A stretch of DNA of 8,116 nucleotides from Quisquiliibacterium sp. (GTDB lineage Bacteria; Pseudomonadota; Gammaproteobacteria; Burkholderiales; Burkholderiaceae_E). Location of the stretch: NCBI GenBank assembly GCA_023257915.1, contig JALRBB010000378.1, positions 1 to 8,116 on the forward strand, given 5' to 3'. Under the pieces are notes generated by a model, which was not told where the DNA came from, made no database searches, and saw only the letters and a list, made by a program, of their open reading frames with translations. A program made the position numbers and the translations under genes. Numbering within the stretch: the first letter of the stretch is position 1; every line of letters begins with the position of its first letter. Shown in pieces: positions 1-6,754 of this stretch.

Positions 1-1
1 C

Positions 2-757
2 GAAGGCTTCGCGCCCGGTGATCGGGTGCTGCTGCTGCCTGAATACGGCGCCTTCGCCGAGCAGGTGGCGGTCGATGCCCGGATGGTGTTTCCGGTGCCG
101 GACGCCATCGGCTTCGACGATGCGGCGGCGCTCGGCCTGACCTACCAGACCGCGCATTTCGCGCTAGTTGAGCGCGCGATGCTGCGGCCTGGCGAGAGCG
201 TGTTGGTCACCGGCGCCAGCGGTGGCGTTGGCCTGGCCACCGTGGAGCTGGCCAAGGCGCTGGGAGCTCGTGTAATCGCCGGCGTCACGTCGCCGGACAA
301 GGGGCAGTTGGCGCTCGCGCATGGCGCCGATGCCTGCGTGAACCTTGCAGCCGACAAGCTGCGCGACTCGCTGCGTGACGAGGTCGCGCGGGTGACCGGT
401 GGGGGTGTCGACGTGGTGATCGACAACGTCGGCGGCGATGTCTTCGACGCCGCGCTGCGTGCAATCGCATGGCGCGGCAGACTGGTGGTTGTCGGCTTTG
501 TCAGCAACCGGATTCCCGAGCTCAAGGCGAACTATCTGCTGCTCAAGAACATTGCGGTCCTGGGTCTGCAATGGACTGACTATCGGGCGCGGATGCCTCA
601 GTTGGTGGCGCAGGTGCAGCAGGAAATCTTTCGTTTGTTCGAGCAAGGCCGGCTGCGTCCGCACATCAGCGCACGCTATGCACTGGATGATTTCGCGCAA
701 GCACTGGATCGCTTCAATCGTCGTGATGTGCGCGGCAAGATGCTGCTGATTCCTTGA
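2..757 (+). CDS. NADPH:quinone oxidoreductase-like MDR protein, 5'-truncated
   Basis: This is the C-terminal part, about 251 residues, of a zinc-independent medium-chain dehydrogenase/reductase of the quinone oxidoreductase (QOR) type. Such enzymes use NADPH to reduce quinones or activated double bonds in the cytoplasm. The reading frame is open from base 2 and already reads GFAPGDRV, the usual end of the N-terminal catalytic domain. The GTG at 26 is therefore an internal valine codon and not a start, and I estimate that 70-80 residues are missing. The nucleotide-binding motif TGASGGVG is followed by a Rossmann fold. The segments NVGGDVFDAALR, GRLVVVGF and the terminal GKMLLIP match the QOR family. 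No structural-zinc cysteine cluster is seen in the visible part. The next gene starts 23 bases downstream on the same strand, so co-transcription is likely. The true substrate is unknown, and an acyl-CoA or enone reductase is possible. Confidence 0.88.
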   Translation, partial: EGFAPGDRVLLLPEYGAFAEQVAVDARMVFPVPDAIGFDDAAALGLTYQTAHFALVERAMLRPGESVLVTGASGGVGLATVELAKALGARVIAGVTSPDKGQLALAHGADACVNLAADKLRDSLRDEVARVTGGGVDVVIDNVGGDVFDAALRAIAWRGRLVVVGFVSNRIPELKANYLLLKNIAVLGLQWTDYRARMPQLVAQVQQEIFRLFEQGRLRPHISARYALDDFAQALDRFNRRDVRGKMLLIP

Positions 758-780
758 TCTTTCTGAGCCGGAACATCGCC

Positions 781-1836
781 ATGAACAAACACATTGCAAT
801 TGTCGGAACCGGCGCCCTCGGCGGTTATGTGGGCGGCTCGCTGGCGCATCTTGGTCATGACGTCACGCTGATCGACTTCTGGCCCGAGAACATCGAGGCT
901 ATCCGCGCGCGCGGACTGCAGCTCGATGGCATGACCGCCGAGGAGCGCTTTACGGTCACCCGCGCCAGGACGATGCATCTGACGCAGGTGCAGTCGCTCG
1001 CGACACGGCCGGTCGATATTGCGATGGTCGCGGTCAAGTCCTACGACACGGCCTGGGCAACGATGCTGATCAAGCCCTACCTGTCAGCTCGAGGCTTCGT
1101 GGTCTCTTTGCAGAATTGCCAGAACGAGGAGACGATCGCCGGGATCGTCGGTTGGGGCAGAACCGTCGGAGTCATTGCGTCACTGATCTCGGTGGACATG
1201 CACGAGGCCGGGAAGATTCGTCGCACGATTGCCAAGGGGGGCGACAAACACACCGTGTTTCGGGTCGGCGAGCCGCACGGCCGGGTCACGCCGCGGGTGT
1301 CAGAACTGGCAGATTGGCTCAGTGGAATCGATAGCGCCAAGGTCACCACGAATTTGTGGGGCGAACGCTGGAGCAAGCTGGTTCAAAACGGGATGAGCAA
1401 CGGAGTCAGTGCCGCGACTGGCTTGAGTTCGGGCGACTGCAGTCGCAACCCGACCATCCGCCGGTTTCAGATTCAGCTGGCTGGAGAGGGGGTGCGGGTT
1501 GGACAGGCGCTTGGCTATCAGCTCGAAAAAATCCGAGGTATCGATCCGGAGTTCTACGCGCTTGCCGCTGAGGGCGACGAATCGGCCATGTCACAGATCG
1601 AACCGCAGCTGATTCCGAAACCTGATTCCAATCCGCGTGCCGACATCCAGCGGCCATCGATGGCACAGGACATCCTGAAGGGGCGGCGCACCGAGATTGA
1701 TGCGATGAACGGCGCGATCGCCGCGCGTGGCTCGGAGATCGGGGTGCCCGCACCTGCGCATGCAAGACTTACCGAAATCGTGACCCGGGTTGAACGCGGA
1801 CAGATCGCTGCGTCGCCCGCCTTGCTTGGCGCCTGA
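781..1836 (+). CDS. Ketopantoate reductase family protein (PanE/ApbA-like)
   Basis: This 351-residue cytoplasmic enzyme belongs to the 2-dehydropantoate 2-reductase family, whose members reduce a 2-oxo acid with NADPH. The N-terminal Rossmann domain opens with IVGTGALGG (residues 7-15). Asn112 lies in the SLQN segment. The C-terminal helical domain carries Lys199 in ERWSKLVQN, with Asn203 and Asn207 following, and the family motif with Ser293 and Glu305 (GRRTEID). These correspond to the catalytic lysine and the substrate-binding residues of E. coli PanE. It is longer than E. coli PanE (about 303 residues), mainly because of an extra segment around residues 252-290. The ATG at 781 is chosen because the Rossmann motif follows directly and GGAA lies 7 bases upstream; an in-frame TTG at 754 would overlap the preceding stop. 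No pantothenate genes are nearby, so a catabolic 2-oxo acid or 2-hydroxy acid role is as likely as vitamin synthesis. Confidence 0.9.
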   Translation: MNKHIAIVGTGALGGYVGGSLAHLGHDVTLIDFWPENIEAIRARGLQLDGMTAEERFTVTRARTMHLTQVQSLATRPVDIAMVAVKSYDTAWATMLIKPYLSARGFVVSLQNCQNEETIAGIVGWGRTVGVIASLISVDMHEAGKIRRTIAKGGDKHTVFRVGEPHGRVTPRVSELADWLSGIDSAKVTTNLWGERWSKLVQNGMSNGVSAATGLSSGDCSRNPTIRRFQIQLAGEGVRVGQALGYQLEKIRGIDPEFYALAAEGDESAMSQIEPQLIPKPDSNPRADIQRPSMAQDILKGRRTEIDAMNGAIAARGSEIGVPAPAHARLTEIVTRVERGQIAASPALLGA

Positions 1837-1870
1837 AACGCCAACGAAGCGCCCGGCATCACCGTTCGCG

Positions 1871-1903
1871 GCAACTGTGCGCATGTAACCGACGCACCGT
1901 TGC
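1871..1903. terminator. Imperfect hairpin between converging genes
   Basis: The inverted repeat pairs GCAAC-T-GTGCG (1871-1881) with CGCAC-C-GTTGC (1893-1903). This gives two 5-bp arms separated by one T/C mismatch and an 11-base loop. It sits in the 87-base gap between the PanE-like gene on the plus strand and livF on the minus strand, where a two-way terminator would be expected. There is no T-run on either side, so it is not a classic intrinsic terminator. It may instead mark the 3' ends of both transcripts after Rho termination and trimming. Confidence 0.4.
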
Positions 1904-1923
1904 AGCGAGCGGGGCTGGAAAGC

Positions 1924-2571
1924 TTAGCGAGTGCGTTGCAGCACGCCCCGGTCGATCGACAAGATGCCGTCGATCATGCTCTCCGAGTGTTGCAGGTCGG
2001 ACTCCGAGAGCAGCACCGTCAAGCCTTCGGCCTTTAATCCGGATGCCACTTGCACCAGTCGTTTGGCCAGTGCCGGTGCGACGCCCTCGAAGGGTTCGTC
2101 AAGCAGCAGCAGTTTGTGGCCATACATCAGTGCCCGGCCCATGGCGGCGAGCTTTTGTTGCCCGCCTGATAACTGCAGACCTTTGCGCGGTCCGAACTCG
2201 ACGAGTTCGGGGATCATCGTGTAGACCTTGCGTAGGCGCTCGTCGGCATCCGGGGCGTTAACCGCCCACGCAGGCACCAGCAGATTTTCCTCGACCGTCA
2301 GATCCGGAATCAGCCGTCGTTCCTCGGGCATGAATCCGATTCCCATCGGATTGCGCAGATGGGTCGGCACCGACACGAGATCTTGTCCGTCGAAGCTGAT
2401 CGAGCCCTTCGATGGCGTCAGCAGGCCCATGATGCTGCGCATCAGCGTGGTTTTTCCCGCGCCGTTGCGGCCGATGAGGCCGGTCATCGAACCAGTGGGT
2501 AGCTCAAACGAGACGCCGCGCAGGATCTCCACCGAGCCGATCGAAACATCGAGTTGATCAACCTTGAGCAC
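1924..2571 (-). CDS. livF: ABC transporter ATP-binding protein, LivF type
   Basis: This 215-residue cytoplasmic ATPase is one of the two nucleotide-binding subunits of the HAAT-family importer encoded by this operon. Walker A is GRNGAGKTT (residues 34-42), the Q-loop region is FMPEERRLIPDLTVEENL, the signature is LSGGQ (134-138), and Walker B with its catalytic glutamate is LLLLDE (154-159). At the switch (H-loop) position it reads SESD (189-192), where E. coli LivF has VEQN and LivG proteins have VEHD. It is somewhat short compared with typical LivF (about 235 residues), losing length at the C-terminus. The GTG start at 2571 is supported by GGAGG five bases upstream, inside the end of livG. 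The two genes overlap by 14 bases, which suggests translational coupling. It is the last gene of the operon. Confidence 0.93.
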   Translation of the reverse strand: MLKVDQLDVSIGSVEILRGVSFELPTGSMTGLIGRNGAGKTTLMRSIMGLLTPSKGSISFDGQDLVSVPTHLRNPMGIGFMPEERRLIPDLTVEENLLVPAWAVNAPDADERLRKVYTMIPELVEFGPRKGLQLSGGQQKLAAMGRALMYGHKLLLLDEPFEGVAPALAKRLVQVASGLKAEGLTVLLSESDLQHSESMIDGILSIDRGVLQRTR

Positions 2572-3355
2572 GGTGGCCTCCGATCACGTAACGCTGCACT
2601 TCCTCGTCGTTCAGCGCAACATCAGGTGGCGCATCGCAGATCACTCGTCCGTCGTAGAACGCAATCACCCGATGTGAGAAGCGACTGACGACTTCCATGT
2701 CGTGTTCGACAAACAAAACCGTCGCGCCAGCCGTTTTGACGGCATTCATCACCATGTCCATGATCCCGAACTTTTCCTCGGCCGACACGCCACTGGTGGG
2801 TTCGTCCAATAGCAGGATTTTGGGCGAGGCGACCATCGTCATCGCGATATCGAGCAACTTGCGGACCCCGCCCGGCAGAATCTGTGCCGGACGACCGCGG
2901 TACGAACTCAGATCGAAGCGCGCCAGGATTTCCTCGGCAACCACATGCAGTGGTTTCTCGGAACCGGGTACCAGCGCCTCCCCGCGTGAGAAGAATCCTC
3001 CGCGGCCAGCGTGATGCAACACCACGCCAAGGCCGATCATCATGTTCTCAAAGACTGTCAGTGAGTTGTATAGCTGCGGAATCTGAAATGAGCGGCAAAT
3101 GCCCATCCGCGTGATGTCCCGCGGTTGCAGAGCGGTGATGTCTTGTCCGTCGTAGACGATGCGGCCGGAGTCCGGTTTCAGGTAGCCGGTGACCATGTTG
3201 ATGAACGTGGTCTTGCCCGCGCCGTTGGTACCGATCAGCCCGACGAATGCGTCGCGTTCGATCGAAATATTGATGTCCTTGGCTGCGGTGACCGCACCAA
3301 AACTCTTGTTCAGGCCAGTGGCCTCAAGAATGAGCTTGTTCGCATTTGTTGACAT
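2558..3355 (-). CDS. livG: ABC transporter ATP-binding protein, LivG type
   Basis: This 265-residue cytoplasmic ATPase pairs with LivF to power the LivHM permease. Walker A is GTNGAGKTT (residues 42-50), Walker B is ILLLDE (180-185), and the switch histidine is His218 in VEHDM. The LivG-type C-terminus (GRVICDAPPDVALNDEEVQRYVIGG) is present. The signature loop is unusual: LPGGV (160-164) replaces LSGGQ, while E. coli LivG has LAYGQ. The segment after the Q-loop carries a longer insertion rich in glycine and histidine (HHAGRGGFFSRGE, about residues 114-126). The ATG start has AGGG about ten bases upstream and lies 4 bases after the livM stop. Closest alternatives are urea or aromatic-acid HAAT ATPases; the solute cannot be told from the ATPase. 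Confidence 0.93.
   Translation of the reverse strand: MSTNANKLILEATGLNKSFGAVTAAKDINISIERDAFVGLIGTNGAGKTTFINMVTGYLKPDSGRIVYDGQDITALQPRDITRMGICRSFQIPQLYNSLTVFENMMIGLGVVLHHAGRGGFFSRGEALVPGSEKPLHVVAEEILARFDLSSYRGRPAQILPGGVRKLLDIAMTMVASPKILLLDEPTSGVSAEEKFGIMDMVMNAVKTAGATVLFVEHDMEVVSRFSHRVIAFYDGRVICDAPPDVALNDEEVQRYVIGGHRAQG
2577..2581 (-). promoter_or_regulatory. Ribosome binding site of livF inside livG
   Basis: On the minus strand GGAGG lies five bases before the GTG at 2571. It fixes the start of livF within the last codons of livG and explains how a GTG-started, overlapping gene can be translated well. Confidence 0.7.
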
Positions 3356-3359
3356 GGGT

Positions 3360-4301
3360 TCAGCCCTGTGCGCGCAGGCGTTTTCCGAACAGCGACCAAA
3401 CGCCGTGAGGCAAGAACACGATGATCAGGAACAGGGAGGTTCCCAGGATCATCTGCCACGCGTTCGGGGCCAGATCGAACGCGTAACTGTGGATGATGCC
3501 GAACACGATTGCGCCAAGGAACGGTGCCAGCACACTGCCCGTGCCAGCCAGAATGGCGATGAACACAAACTCGCCTGACTGGGTCCAGTACGCCATTTCC
3601 GGATCGATGTGGCCAACGGCCGAACCAACCAGGGCCCCGGCCATGCCGGCAAAGGTTGCGCTGATGACATAGCTCACGTGAATCGCGTACCGCGCCGAAC
3701 CACCCATGTATTCAACGCGAATTTCATTGTCACGGATCGCGCGTCCCAGCAAGCCAAGCGGTGTGCCCAGGTAGCGATGCAACGCCAGCGCCGCAAGACC
3801 GCTGACCAAGACGCACACTGCCAGCATTGAGTAACGGACCATGTCGCCTTCCGGGCGCACGCCAAAGAGCGTGAACTGGACGACGTTGAATCCATCCGTG
3901 GATCCGAGCGATTCGGACTTCACCAGCACGCCGTACAGGATCATCGAGAACGACAGCGATAAAAGGCCGAAAAAGATCCCTCGATACCTCGAGAGCAAAA
4001 ACCCGAAGACAAAGCTCAGCGCAGCGGCTGCCACACCTCCGGCGAGGATCATCAGAAAGACGTCGCTAATACCCCAGCCGATACCGATTCCGCCGGCGGC
4101 ATACGCCCCCAGGCAGTAATAAAGCGCATGCCCAAAAGAGACCAGTCCGGTTCGCATCAACGGTAGCAGTCCAAGGACGAGGAGCCCCTTGCACAAGGCG
4201 ATCGTGAGGAGGAACTTCGCCCAGTTCGGCAGAAAAAAACCGGCTACCAGCAGTGCTGCCATCACGGCCAGCACAATCTTGTACGTGTGATCGCGGGTCA
4301 T
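3360..4301 (-). CDS. livM: Branched-chain amino acid type ABC permease, LivM
   Basis: This is a 313-residue inner-membrane permease, the second of the two channel subunits. Many hydrophobic helices run through the protein. The conserved early segment SFGHALYYCLGAYAAG matches the LivM 'GQ..FFGLGAY' motif. The cytoplasmic loop GRAIRDNEIRVEYMG is the region that contacts the ATPases. The C-terminal FVFIAILAGTGSVLAPFLGAI and FLPHGVWSL are also typical of the family. The ATG at 4301 overlaps the livH stop as ATGA, with AGAGG about 11 bases upstream. A longer frame reaching to 4439 would add 46 polar, arginine- and proline-rich residues read from inside livH, and this is rejected as a start. livG follows after 4 bases. 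Confidence 0.93.
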   Translation of the reverse strand: MTRDHTYKIVLAVMAALLVAGFFLPNWAKFLLTIALCKGLLVLGLLPLMRTGLVSFGHALYYCLGAYAAGGIGIGWGISDVFLMILAGGVAAAALSFVFGFLLSRYRGIFFGLLSLSFSMILYGVLVKSESLGSTDGFNVVQFTLFGVRPEGDMVRYSMLAVCVLVSGLAALALHRYLGTPLGLLGRAIRDNEIRVEYMGGSARYAIHVSYVISATFAGMAGALVGSAVGHIDPEMAYWTQSGEFVFIAILAGTGSVLAPFLGAIVFGIIHSYAFDLAPNAWQMILGTSLFLIIVFLPHGVWSLFGKRLRAQG

Positions 4302-5194
4302 ATTTTGCGAGCCTCTGCAGTGCTGAACAGCCCTCGGGGCCGGAATGCGAGGACAAGAGCCATCACCAGGTAGATGACGAAGAGTTCGAGTTGCGGCGCA
4401 TAGTGCACCGAGATCGAACGGACAACCCCCACGATGCAAGCGCCAACCGCCGCGCCAGGCAGGCTACCCATACCGCCGATCACGATGACAGCGAATGACA
4501 GCACGATGATTTCGACGCCCATGCCGGGCACGACCGATACCTTCGGTGCCCAGAATGCGCCCGCGAAAGCGGCGAGCAGCGAGCCGAATGTGAACGTGAC
4601 CAGGTAAAAGCGATTGACGTTGATGCCGAGTGAGCGGCTGACTTCGGGATCGTGAATCACGGTGAGCAGCAGCTTGCCGACACGGGTTCGCATCAGCGTG
4701 TACGCCAGGCCCAGGCCTGCTGTCAGCGCCAGAACGATCTGAATCAGTTCATAGGTCGGGTAAATGAGTTCACCAAATTCGAGCGAGCCGAGCAGACCGT
4801 AGGGCTCGCCGATGAAATACGGATCAACCCCCCAGATCATCTTGATCGCATCTTCCAGGATCAGGAACAGTGCGTAAGTGATCAGCATGATCACCACTTC
4901 ATCCTTGACGTACATGTGCTTGAGCACGCCGCGTTCGATCAATGGCGCGAGCACCAGCGCAACGAACAGCGCCGAGCCGAACAGCACGGCGTACGAAAGC
5001 ATCGGTTCCATGCCGTTTGCCAGCAGGTAGCCGGTCAGCGAGGCGGCCATGTAGGCGCCAAGCGAATAAAAGCTTCCGTGCGTCAGATTCAGGATTTTCA
5101 TGACGCCGTAGATCAGCGTCAGTCCGATCCCGGCGGTGAACAACCATGACGAGTAAATGATCCCGTCGATGAAGACAGCGATGATCTTGTCCAC
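4298..5194 (-). CDS. livH: Branched-chain amino acid type ABC permease, LivH
   Basis: This is a roughly 298-residue inner-membrane permease, partner of LivM. The family segment GIGLTLIYGVMKILNLTHGSFYSLGAYMA lies near the N-terminus, in the LivH arrangement 'G..LIYGV...N..HG....LGAY'. A cytoplasmic loop with DPEVSRSLGINVNR and the late IVLSFAVIVIGGMGSLPGAAVGA match LivH closely. I choose the GTG at 5194 because GGAA lies 8 bases upstream and the resulting start (MDKIIAVFIDGIIY) has the usual family length. A TTG at 5212 would add six residues, but it lies only 4 bases from the foot of an 11-bp hairpin and has no Shine-Dalgarno. The 3' end overlaps livM by 4 bases. Confidence 0.9.
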   Translation of the reverse strand: MDKIIAVFIDGIIYSSWLFTAGIGLTLIYGVMKILNLTHGSFYSLGAYMAASLTGYLLANGMEPMLSYAVLFGSALFVALVLAPLIERGVLKHMYVKDEVVIMLITYALFLILEDAIKMIWGVDPYFIGEPYGLLGSLEFGELIYPTYELIQIVLALTAGLGLAYTLMRTRVGKLLLTVIHDPEVSRSLGINVNRFYLVTFTFGSLLAAFAGAFWAPKVSVVPGMGVEIIVLSFAVIVIGGMGSLPGAAVGACIVGVVRSISVHYAPQLELFVIYLVMALVLAFRPRGLFSTAEARKI

Positions 5195-5216
5195 GAGTGC
5201 GATTCCGTGCAAGGGG

Positions 5217-5271
5217 AGCGGCTGCCCGCGTGGGGCAGCCGCTTGAGGGGAGTTACCGCGGTGATGCGCGG
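5217..5271 (-). promoter_or_regulatory. Tandem hairpins between the binding-protein gene and livH
   Basis: Two hairpins fill the gap between the binding-protein stop (5273-5275) and livH. The first, in transcript order, is a 5-bp all-GC stem, CCGCG/CGCGG (5256-5271), with a 6-base loop. The second is a perfect 11-bp stem, 5217-5227 pairing with 5233-5243, with a 5-base loop. Neither is followed by a T-run on the minus strand. Such structures between binding-protein and permease genes usually shield the upstream mRNA from 3' decay or cause partial termination. Either would give more binding protein than permease. The role here is inferred from position. Confidence 0.65.
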
Positions 5272-5272
5272 C

Positions 5273-6556
5273 TTACTTCGACTTCAGACCGCCCTTGATC
5301 CAGTCGGTGCTATTGACGCCTTCCGGCGGGTTCACGACATTGGCCGGGAAGCGCTTGACGTTGGTAACAGTCATCTCACCGTTGACTTTCTTGGTCATGC
5401 CGTAGACCGACTCGGCGATCGCCTGATGCCCTTTGCCAAGGGCCATCTTGATCTCGCCGGCCGGGGACGGGAAGGTGCTGTTCTCAAACGCTGCGATCAC
5501 CTGCTCGATCGCCGGGCGCTTGCCGCCGTTTGCAGCTTGTGCCTTTTCCCACGCCATCTTCAGACCCAGGATCGACTGGGTCATCTGGTAGGACGAGAAG
5601 TTCGGCGGCACGGAGTAGCGATCCTCGTAGGTCTTGGAGTACCAGCGGTTCAGCTCATTGTCGGGTGCGAACACGCCGTACGGGCCGCGAGCGCCGATGA
5701 TCACGCCGTCCGGGATCTGCTTGGCCAGCTTGTACATGGCGGTCTCGCCGGTGGTCAGCACGACCGGATTCTTTTTGAACAGTCCGCGCGGACCGGCTTG
5801 CAAAATGAAGGCTTCCAGATCGCCGTTCCACAGGCTCGAGTGAACTACATCGGAGCCAGAGGTCAGCAGCGCGGAAATCTCGGCACCATATTGACCGGCG
5901 AACAGTTTGGGCATCTGCGATGTCGTTACCGAGGAGCCGGGAACCAGCAGCTGCATCGTGGCCGAGAAGTCGTTCCAGGAGTCCTGGCCCCAGGCGTAGT
6001 TCTGATTGATGCCACCGAACTTCTTGGCTTTCGGGAACATCTCCTTGACGTACATCGCCGCGCCAACGTTGTCGCTGGTCGCATGGCTGGCGGTCCGGAA
6101 CACATATTTGTAGTCGCCGGCTTCGAAGATCCTGGGCGTGCCGCAGGTAAAGAACACCGTCAACTTCTTAAGCTCTTCCGCAACCGGCGCAATCGCGAGG
6201 CAATTGCCGCTCGAGATGTAGCCGACAACCACGTCCACCCCGGTCCGCTGCACCATGTTGCGGAATTCGGTGACCTGCGTGGTGGTTGTACCGGCCTCGT
6301 CCAGCAGGTGCATCTCGATCTTGGCGCCGCCAAGGCCTTTTTGCTGGTAAGGCGCGGGTACCTTGCCTGCGTTGAGCAATTCGAAGGTCAGTTCGGCCGC
6401 GTTGCGAGCCGGAACCCCGAACGGACCTGCAGCCGGGCCCGACAGGAAGGTGACGACGCCGATTTTGACGGTGCCGGCGTCCTGGGCATTGACCGCAGGT
6501 GCGGCGGCAACCAGGCCAGCAGCGATAGCTACTGCGATCTTCGTTTTGATGAACAT
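5273..6556 (-). CDS. HAAT-family ABC transporter substrate-binding protein
   Basis: This 427-residue periplasmic solute receptor delivers ligand to LivHM. A Sec signal peptide occupies residues 1-24: MFIKTK, then a hydrophobic alanine-rich core, then VNA followed by QD at the likely cleavage site. There is no lipobox cysteine. The mature protein starts with TVKIGVVTFLSGPAAGPFG, the opening strand and loop of the Peripla_BP_6 (LivJ/LivK-like) fold, and continues with DVVVGYISSGNCLAIAPVAEE, the usual ligand-contact loop. Cys119 and Cys138 are the only cysteines in the mature chain and could form a disulfide. The ligand is unknown: branched-chain amino acids, amides, aromatic acids and other carboxylates are all bound by this family. 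The ATG at 6556 is fixed by GGAGGAG 8 bases upstream and by the signal peptide. An in-frame extension to 6721 lacks both. Confidence 0.92.
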   Translation of the reverse strand: MFIKTKIAVAIAAGLVAAAPAVNAQDAGTVKIGVVTFLSGPAAGPFGVPARNAAELTFELLNAGKVPAPYQQKGLGGAKIEMHLLDEAGTTTTQVTEFRNMVQRTGVDVVVGYISSGNCLAIAPVAEELKKLTVFFTCGTPRIFEAGDYKYVFRTASHATSDNVGAAMYVKEMFPKAKKFGGINQNYAWGQDSWNDFSATMQLLVPGSSVTTSQMPKLFAGQYGAEISALLTSGSDVVHSSLWNGDLEAFILQAGPRGLFKKNPVVLTTGETAMYKLAKQIPDGVIIGARGPYGVFAPDNELNRWYSKTYEDRYSVPPNFSSYQMTQSILGLKMAWEKAQAANGGKRPAIEQVIAAFENSTFPSPAGEIKMALGKGHQAIAESVYGMTKKVNGEMTVTNVKRFPANVVNPPEGVNSTDWIKGGLKSK

Positions 6557-6754
6557 GTGGATATCTCCTCCGATGAGTGTCATTTGTCCGTAGTGGTCGC
6601 TCGCATATCGGCAACCATCTCGCGGGAGCGCCCGATGTTGTTGGATTTCTCCGGACCAGTCAATCCGGTCAACGACGTCAGCAGGGGCGTTATTGAAAAG
6701 GCCGGCAATGTCAGCAGCCAACGCATCCTTGCTGGCTAACGCGTTTTCGCCCCG
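6557..6754 (-). promoter_or_regulatory. Leader region upstream of the ABC transporter operon
   Basis: This 198-base non-coding stretch separates the [2Fe-2S] gene from the binding-protein gene. It ends in a strong ribosome binding site. A TTGACC and a TTGACT lie about 100 bases before the start and could be -35 elements, but neither has a good -10 at 16-18 bases. A near-repeat, TCCGGAC (6650-6656) and TCCGGTC (6664-6670), lies in the same place and could be an operator. I see no clear terminator for the upstream gene, so read-through from the flavoprotein pair is possible. Confidence 0.35.
6565..6571 (-). promoter_or_regulatory. Strong ribosome binding site of the binding-protein gene
   Basis: GGAGGAG on the minus strand lies 8 bases before the ATG at 6556. 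It is the best Shine-Dalgarno in the window, fits the high expression expected of a periplasmic receptor, and decides the start against the longer in-frame extension. Confidence 0.8.

Noticed and set aside
754..780. An upstream TTG start for the PanE-like gene
   Set aside because: It overlaps the preceding stop codon, has no clear ribosome binding site, and would place nine extra residues before a Rossmann motif that normally sits at the extreme N-terminus.
4302..4439. A 46-residue N-terminal extension of LivM
   Set aside because: It is read from within livH in another frame and has the composition of a shadow. The ATG at 4301 gives the normal family start and the ATGA overlap.
4652..5149. 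A 165-codon open frame on the plus strand inside livH
   Set aside because: It is antisense to a well-conserved permease, has a polar Gln/Arg/His-rich composition and shows no family resemblance.
6557..6721. A 55-residue N-terminal extension of the binding protein
   Set aside because: It would bury the signal peptide inside the protein and ignore the GGAGGAG ribosome binding site at 6565-6571.
6699..6722. A sigma-54-like promoter on the minus strand (TGGC followed by TTGC)
   Set aside because: The spacing between the GG and GC elements is one base too long, and sigma-54 promoters tolerate almost no change in this spacing.
5207..6739. A 510-codon open frame on the plus strand, antisense to the binding-protein gene and longer than it
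   Set aside because: The opposite strand has a signal peptide, a strong Shine-Dalgarno and a clear family match. The antisense product is rich in Arg, Gly, His and Gln with no recognisable motif, as expected for a shadow of codon bias in GC-rich DNA.
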